Source: UBA5543 sp964464965 | GTDB taxonomy: Bacteria > Bacteroidota > Bacteroidia > Chitinophagales > Chitinophagaceae | DNA length: 64,000 bases | Direction: 5' to 3' | NCBI GenBank assembly: GCA_964464965.1 | Contig: CAYXHM010000003.1 | Coordinates: forward strand, 186,001-250,000 | In this document: positions 58,983-64,000 of the stretch, piece after piece | Layout: each line of letters begins with the position of its first letter | Numbering within the stretch: the stretch's first letter is position 1 | The notes under the pieces: generated by a model | Seen by the model: the letters and a program-made list of their open reading frames with translations, nothing else | What the model was told of the DNA's origin: nothing | Database searches by the model: none | Program-made: the position numbers and the translations under genes

Positions 58983-61040
58983 TTAATTATCTTGGTTTCT
59001 TTTCTTTACCATAGTCAGTATAGTCGCTATAGCCACTGTTTCTCCGGTTTCGTCATATACATCTACCAGCCAGCGTACTATACCCTTTGCTATGTCTGTC
59101 TCGTCACGTTTTTCCTGGTCTGTTTTTTGTTTTACAGTCAGTTTCACGCCTATGGTCATTCCCGGGTAAACGGGTTTTGTAAAGCGGCATTCATCGATAC
59201 CATAGTTTAATAATACAGGCCCTTTCTTGGCATCTACAAACAATCCTGCGGCTTTTGCCAGTACGAAGTAGCCATGCGCAACACGCCCTTCAAAAATGGT
59301 GCCTTCAAGAGATGTTGCATCCATATGTGCATAGAAGTTGTCACCGCTTACATTGGCAAAGTTAGTGATGTCTGCTTCGGTAACAGTATGCTTTGCAGTA
59401 ATCAATGTATCGCCAATCTGTAAATCCTCAAAGTATTTCTTAAATGGATGTACTTCCGTTTCTGTTTGTTTGCCGCCTTGCTGATAAACATTGGTAATGC
59501 GTGAAATAGTGGTGGGTGAACCCTGTATGGCTGTGCGCTGCATATAGTGCAGTACACCGCGTTTACCACCCATCTCTTCACCGCCACCTGCACGCCCGGG
59601 GCCGCCATGTACCAGTAAAGGCATTGGTGAGCCATGGCCCGTGCTTTCTTTTGCACAATCCTGGTTCAGCACCAGGATACGTCCGTGGGCTGTTGCAGCG
59701 CCCAACACAAATTCTGTAGCGATATTATCGTCTGCTGTTATAATTGAGCACACCAGCGATCCTTTACCCATTTTGGCCAGTTCAATAGCATCATCTGTTG
59801 TATTATACGGCATGATGGTAGATACAGGGCCAAATGCTTCTATATTGTGGCAATCAGTATTGACAAAAGGATTGTCGTTGTAGAAAATTACCGGTGGTAA
59901 AAAAGCTCCCTTGTTTTTATCAGCACCTACTACCTCAAATTTCTCCAGGTCGCCTATTACTATAGTTTGTGTTTTAGAAAGTTCCTGTATCCTCTCGCGT
60001 ACTTCGTCACGTTGCGATTGCCCCGCAAGAGAACCCATACGCACGCCTTCTACTTTAGGGTCGCCTATAGTAGATGATGCCAGTCTTTTACCTAAAGCTA
60101 TCTGCACATCTTCCACCCTGTCTGCCGGTACTATGATACGGCGAACTGCCGTACATTTTTGCCCGGCTTTGGTAGTTATTTCGCGTACTACCTCTTTAAT
60201 AAACAGATCAAACTCTACTGAACCGGGCTGAACATCAAGGCCTAATACACAACAGTTAAGGGAGTCAGCCTCAAGGTTAAAGGGCACGGCTTCAGATACA
60301 ATGCGAGGGTGAGATTTGAGTTTCTGCCCCGTAGAAGCACTGCCCGTAAAGGTTACTACATCGCCGGTTTCAATAGTATCTAATATACCCCTGGCAGAGC
60401 CGCATATTAATTGCAGTGAGCCTTCAGGTAAGATGTTAGATTTGATGATTTCTTCGAAGACAGCTTCTGTAAGAAAAGATGTAAGTGTAGCGGGCTTTAC
60501 AATAGCTGGTACACCCGCCAGCAGGTTCACAGCTATTTTTTCAAGCATACCCCATACCGGGAAGTTGAATGCATTAATATGTATGGCCACACCCTCTTTG
60601 GGCACCATAATATGGTGCCCTATAAAAGTACCGTTTTTGGAAAGCTTTGCAGCTTCGCCATCTACATAAAAGCGTTCGTCAGGAAACTGGCGGCGCAGGC
60701 TGGCATTGGCAAACAGGTTGCCTATCCCACCTTCTATATCTACCCATGAGTCTGCCCGTGTAGCGCCTGTATATGCACTTATCTCATAAAAATATTCTTT
60801 CTTGTCCATCAGGTAAAAGGCCAGTGCTTTGAGCATCCGCCCGCGCTCATGAAAGGTAAGCTTACGCAGTGCCGGCCCACCCACTTTGCGGGCGTAGTGC
60901 ATCATAGCACCAAAATCAAGCCCTTCGCTGCTGGCTGTATATACCGCTTCGCCCGTTATAGCGTTGTGAAGCATATCCCCTTCACCTTTGGCGGTTACCC
61001 ATTTGCCTTCAGCGTAGTTTTTCAGTTGTCTTATTGACAT
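58983..61040 (-). CDS. paaZ: Phenylacetate-degradation bifunctional protein PaaZ (aldehyde dehydrogenase + MaoC hydratase)
   Basis: The protein has 685 aa. Residues 1-520 form an aldehyde dehydrogenase with GQKCTAVRR (catalytic Cys) and an NAD-binding region; residues about 545-685 form a MaoC-type hotdog domain (FANVSGDNFYAHMD with Asp/His). In PaaZ the hotdog part opens the oxepin ring and the dehydrogenase oxidises the product, the central step of aerobic phenylacetyl-CoA catabolism. The epoxidase genes paaABCDE are not in this window. Pairs with the downstream crotonase. Confidence 0.93.
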   Translation of the reverse strand: MSIRQLKNYAEGKWVTAKGEGDMLHNAITGEAVYTASSEGLDFGAMMHYARKVGGPALRKLTFHERGRMLKALAFYLMDKKEYFYEISAYTGATRADSWVDIEGGIGNLFANASLRRQFPDERFYVDGEAAKLSKNGTFIGHHIMVPKEGVAIHINAFNFPVWGMLEKIAVNLLAGVPAIVKPATLTSFLTEAVFEEIIKSNILPEGSLQLICGSARGILDTIETGDVVTFTGSASTGQKLKSHPRIVSEAVPFNLEADSLNCCVLGLDVQPGSVEFDLFIKEVVREITTKAGQKCTAVRRIIVPADRVEDVQIALGKRLASSTIGDPKVEGVRMGSLAGQSQRDEVRERIQELSKTQTIVIGDLEKFEVVGADKNKGAFLPPVIFYNDNPFVNTDCHNIEAFGPVSTIMPYNTTDDAIELAKMGKGSLVCSIITADDNIATEFVLGAATAHGRILVLNQDCAKESTGHGSPMPLLVHGGPGRAGGGEEMGGKRGVLHYMQRTAIQGSPTTISRITNVYQQGGKQTETEVHPFKKYFEDLQIGDTLITAKHTVTEADITNFANVSGDNFYAHMDATSLEGTIFEGRVAHGYFVLAKAAGLFVDAKKGPVLLNYGIDECRFTKPVYPGMTIGVKLTVKQKTDQEKRDETDIAKGIVRWLVDVYDETGETVAIATILTMVKKRNQDN

Positions 61041-61148
61041 AACTTATTTTTTAAAAATCTGTTTTGTCCCCATATTAAGAACAGGCTGCAATTTATAATT
61101 TTTTACAGGGAAATAGGCCTGTATGGCAGACGTTCATTATATTCACAC

Positions 61149-62657
61149 ATGCCACAAATTGTAGTAAAGACCAAAACCGACAAGTGGGTGCATGGGCTGG
61201 TTATTGCATTAATAGCCATAGGCATCGTTTTGCGCTTGTATGTGTACTTTCAAAACCGCAACCTGATAATAGATGAGGCCAATGTGGCACGAAATATAGC
61301 AGAGCGCGGATTTGCAGCTCTTATCCTGCCACTGGATTACGCCCAATATGCCCCCCCGGTTTTTCTATGGATTACCAAATTCTTTACCATCTTGTTTGGT
61401 ATGGGGGAAATGGCATTGCGGCTATATCCCCTGTTGTGTGGTATAGCTTCTATTTTAGTGCTGTACAAACTATTACCTAAACTGATGCCGGCAGTAGCAA
61501 TATGGTATCCACTTAGCTTATTCGTATTCAGCGCGTTTTTAATAAGATACTCATCTGAAGTGAAACAGTACATGCCTGATGTTTTTATTGCCCTGCTTTT
61601 ACTGTATGCGGCATTGCAGGTAGATATTTTCAAGCTGAACACAAAGCGGTTTTTGCTATTGTGGATACTGTTTGGCACGGTGGCTATATGGTCTTCTATG
61701 CCCAGCGTATTTATATTGGCAGGTGTAGGCGCATACTACATGTGGCAATGCCTGAAAAGCAAACAATACAATAAACTGGTGCCCGTAATCATTGTCAGCC
61801 TGGTATGGCTAGCGCAGTTTGCAGCCTATTATTTTCTTTTGCTACAGGAACAAGCCAACAGTGATTATTTACAGAGTTTTCACCGTTACGATTTTCTTTT
61901 TGCAACACCATCTAAACGGGAAGAATGGCAGCACAACTGGTACACTTTTAGTGCTTTAATGCGCCAGTTTGAGGGTCTGTATCCTTATGTACACCAGATT
62001 AATACGGCATTTCTAATTGTTGCAATTATAATGTTAGCACGCAGGGCGGCATCTCTGTTGTTTTTAATACTTACACCTGTCCTGGCATTAGCCTTTGCAG
62101 CTGCGCTCGACCAGTATTCTTTGATGCCACGTGTTTCCCTGTTCATTATTCCGGTCATCATCATTATCATTGGTTATGGGTTTTCACAATTTATTTACCT
62201 AAAATCTGCCTGGCTGCGCGGATTAATAGTAATTGCCGCCGTATATGCTGCAGGTTGTAACATTGCATACTTGGCAGAAAAGCCATTCAAATATGAAGAA
62301 CTGACAGAAGGCATGCAATACCTGAAGGATAAGAAGATACCTGCTGCAGCTATATCTGTGTATCATAGTAGCGTGCCGGCATTTATATACTATACTACCC
62401 TGCACCCGGCTAAAGAACAATGGGCTTCAATAAAAGATGCCGATAAAATGGCATGGTACCATAACTATGATTCGGTAGGATGGCAAATGCGCTATGTATG
62501 GAGCAGCAGGCAGCCATTGGGTTTTCTATATACCAACTTTACAGAAGCAGAATTTAAAAAACATAACGATGGCATAGCCCGCCATATGCAACTGGTAGAA
62601 AAGCTGGATAAACCTTATATCAGGGCGTATATCTACATTAAGCCTGAGGAGCATTAA
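61149..62657 (+). CDS. GT39/ArnT-like membrane glycosyltransferase-like protein
   Basis: The protein has 502 aa with about 11 membrane segments and a soluble C-terminal part. The first periplasmic loop has LIIDEANVARNIAERG, the acidic-pair motif position of GT-C enzymes (GT39/83), followed by APPVFLWITKFF. The donor is probably a polyprenyl-phosphate sugar. It converges on the DUF1569 gene and may modify the surface polysaccharide or lipid A; acceptor unknown. Confidence 0.8.
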   Translation: MPQIVVKTKTDKWVHGLVIALIAIGIVLRLYVYFQNRNLIIDEANVARNIAERGFAALILPLDYAQYAPPVFLWITKFFTILFGMGEMALRLYPLLCGIASILVLYKLLPKLMPAVAIWYPLSLFVFSAFLIRYSSEVKQYMPDVFIALLLLYAALQVDIFKLNTKRFLLLWILFGTVAIWSSMPSVFILAGVGAYYMWQCLKSKQYNKLVPVIIVSLVWLAQFAAYYFLLLQEQANSDYLQSFHRYDFLFATPSKREEWQHNWYTFSALMRQFEGLYPYVHQINTAFLIVAIIMLARRAASLLFLILTPVLALAFAAALDQYSLMPRVSLFIIPVIIIIIGYGFSQFIYLKSAWLRGLIVIAAVYAAGCNIAYLAEKPFKYEELTEGMQYLKDKKIPAAAISVYHSSVPAFIYYTTLHPAKEQWASIKDADKMAWYHNYDSVGWQMRYVWSSRQPLGFLYTNFTEAEFKKHNDGIARHMQLVEKLDKPYIRAYIYIKPEEH

Positions 62658-62671
62658 TGTAAGTTGTTATA

Positions 62672-63145
62672 TTAACCCTGTTCTATACCAAACTGGCGCA
62701 GGTGGTGCCAGCAGTGTTTGTATAAAAGTTGCACCCACTCTTCGTAGCCTAATACTCCGAAAAAGGGATTGGTTATTTTTTTATCCGGCTGGGCTCCGAA
62801 CACTTCAAAGAAATGAGCTATTTCTTTTTTCAGTTCTTCGGTAGCGGCAGTAATAGTTTCGTGTTTGGGAGTTGCGGGTTCATCGGGCAGAAGCTGGTTA
62901 GGAGTGTTTTCCCTGAACGGTTTGTCACTCATCATAAATGAGTGCATCCGGGGCAGATTTTCTTCAGGGGTAACTATTTCATACACGTCTTTGCCATTTG
63001 CCTGCCTGAAGGCATAAGACATATGTTCTATCATTTGTATGGCATTCATTTTTCCCCACGACGGGTTTTTGTCGGCAGGTATTGACAACAAAAGCGGGAT
63101 AAATTTATTCCTGATGAAAGCTGCTTTTTCGTTTGCGCTGCTCAT
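62672..63145 (-). CDS. DUF1569/DinB-like protein
   Basis: The protein has 157 aa, helical, of the DinB/YfiT-like superfamily. Possible metal ligands are the His of MIEHMSYAFR (about 41) and the cluster YKHCWHHLRQFG near the C-terminus. Family members often act as metal-dependent transferases with thiol cofactors, but most are uncharacterised. It lies two bases after the MoxR gene. Confidence 0.82.
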   Translation of the reverse strand: MSSANEKAAFIRNKFIPLLLSIPADKNPSWGKMNAIQMIEHMSYAFRQANGKDVYEIVTPEENLPRMHSFMMSDKPFRENTPNQLLPDEPATPKHETITAATEELKKEIAHFFEVFGAQPDKKITNPFFGVLGYEEWVQLLYKHCWHHLRQFGIEQG

Positions 63146-63147
63146 AT

Positions 63148-64000
63148 CTATAAGAGTTGTTTAATAATAGCTTCCTGTCCCATCCCTTCCGCTTCGGCCC
63201 TGTAGTTGCGCACTACACGGTGCCTCAGCACCTCCATAGCCATTGCCTGCACATCTTCAATATCGGGTGAATATTTACCCCTGAGCAATGCATGGCACTT
63301 TGCACCCAGTATAAGGTATTGAGATGCACGCGGGCCTGCACCGTAGCTGATGTATTGTTTAGTAATATCCGGTGCACCTGCATTGCCCGGGCGTGTTTTA
63401 TGCACCAGCGAAACTGCATATTCCAGTACATTATCAGGTACAGGTACACGGCGTATCAGGTCCTGGAAGTACATAATCTCTTCTGCATTCAACACTTTTG
63501 GCAGGTTAATATTCTGCACACCTGTGGTACTGCGTACTATGGCTACTTCCTCGGCATGGCTGGGATAGTCCAGCATAATGTGGAACATAAACCTGTCCAA
63601 CTGTGCCTCTGGCAGGGGGTAAGTACCTTCCTGTTCTATAGGGTTTTGCGTGGCCAGTACAAAAAAGGGCTGGGGTAATTTATATACCTGCCCTGCAGCG
63701 GTCACATTACGCTCCTGCATGGCTTCCAGCAGTGCCGACTGTGTTTTTGGTGGCGTACGGTTTATCTCATCGGCCAGGACGATATTTGCAAACACAGGTC
63801 CTTTTATAAAACGGAACTGCCTTTGTTCATCCAGTATTTCTGCGCCAACTATATCGCTGGGCATAAGGTCGGGCGTAAACTGTATGCGTTTGAAAGACAG
63901 ATCCAATACATCGGCTACTGTTTTTACAAGCAAGGTTTTTGCCAGCCCCGGTACACCTACCAGCAAACTGTGGCCATTGCATAATATGGAAATGATGAGT
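63148..64000 (-). CDS. MoxR-family AAA+ ATPase (5' end cut by window)
   Basis: The open frame runs from the window edge (64000) to the stop at 63148, giving about 284 residues of the C-terminal part. It has Walker A GVPGLAKT, GPVFANIVLADEINRTPPKTQ (Walker B), the sensor region ATQNPIEQEGTYPLPEAQLDRF, and a C-terminal helical lid. MoxR ATPases help assemble or activate partner proteins, often with von Willebrand-factor-A proteins. The start codon lies outside the window. Confidence 0.95.
   Translation of the reverse strand, partial: LIISILCNGHSLLVGVPGLAKTLLVKTVADVLDLSFKRIQFTPDLMPSDIVGAEILDEQRQFRFIKGPVFANIVLADEINRTPPKTQSALLEAMQERNVTAAGQVYKLPQPFFVLATQNPIEQEGTYPLPEAQLDRFMFHIMLDYPSHAEEVAIVRSTTGVQNINLPKVLNAEEIMYFQDLIRRVPVPDNVLEYAVSLVHKTRPGNAGAPDITKQYISYGAGPRASQYLILGAKCHALLRGKYSPDIEDVQAMAMEVLRHRVVRNYRAEAEGMGQEAIIKQLL

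Noticed and set aside
1..64000. tRNA, rRNA and insertion sequences
   Set aside because: I looked in all intergenic gaps; most are under 250 bases, and I saw no cloverleaf, no rRNA-like stretch, no transposase frame and no terminal inverted repeats with target duplications.

Overview
The window reads as chromosomal DNA of a Bacteroidota bacterium, most likely a Chitinophagales/Chitinophagaceae-type gliding or soil organism. Evidence: several secreted proteins carry a type IX secretion (T9SS) C-terminal sorting domain, a gldC gene is present, Shine-Dalgarno sites are almost absent, and many genes are preceded by the Bacteroidota -7 box TAnnTTTG. No insertion sequence, prophage, tRNA, rRNA or CRISPR array was seen. 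Layout, 1-13 kb: a minus-strand operon holds an active rhomboid, a rhomboid lacking the catalytic residues, an EEP-family phosphodiesterase, cysS and a truncated MsbA-type ABC exporter. Next come a lipoprotein, an ECF sigma factor coupled to a membrane/beta-barrel protein, a secreted SGNH hydrolase with a T9SS tail, and a pyrC/MutS-like pair. 13-23 kb: an outer-membrane barrel, a CPA2 antiporter coupled to a GT-C membrane protein, two tandem paralogous T9SS cargo proteins, ATP-dependent pckA and a GT87-type mannosyltransferase-like protein. 23-32 kb: an ATP synthase operon atpBEFHA that ends in a strong terminator without atpG, atpD or atpC, followed by a very large M4 metalloprotease with a T9SS tail. 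32-48 kb: housekeeping genes (alanine dehydrogenase, recR, NUDIX, corA, class I fbp), an sdpR/sdpI-like repressor and membrane protein pair with a clear operator palindrome, a Nif3/zinc-ribbon pair, a six-gene operon (ybeY, RluA-type synthase, gldC, yqeY, cvpA, pabA/trpG-like), a solitary feoA, nadD and a YtxH/holin-X envelope-stress trio. 48-62 kb: an exopolysaccharide or O-antigen locus (initiating sugar-phosphate transferase, two polymerase/ligase-type membrane proteins, a flippase, four glycosyltransferases), a paaZ/enoyl-CoA hydratase pair, and a GT39-like protein. The window ends in a DUF1569/DinB-like gene and a truncated MoxR ATPase. The genes mostly serve core metabolism, energy conversion, envelope biogenesis and T9SS-dependent secretion. 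The least explained elements are the dead rhomboid, the sigma-coupled protein that seems to span the envelope, a 25-bp palindrome next to a small secreted protein gene, a CAACAAA(T/A)CGCAACAA motif shared by two distant intergenic regions, and several genes whose promoter box lies so close to ATG that the mRNA should be leaderless.
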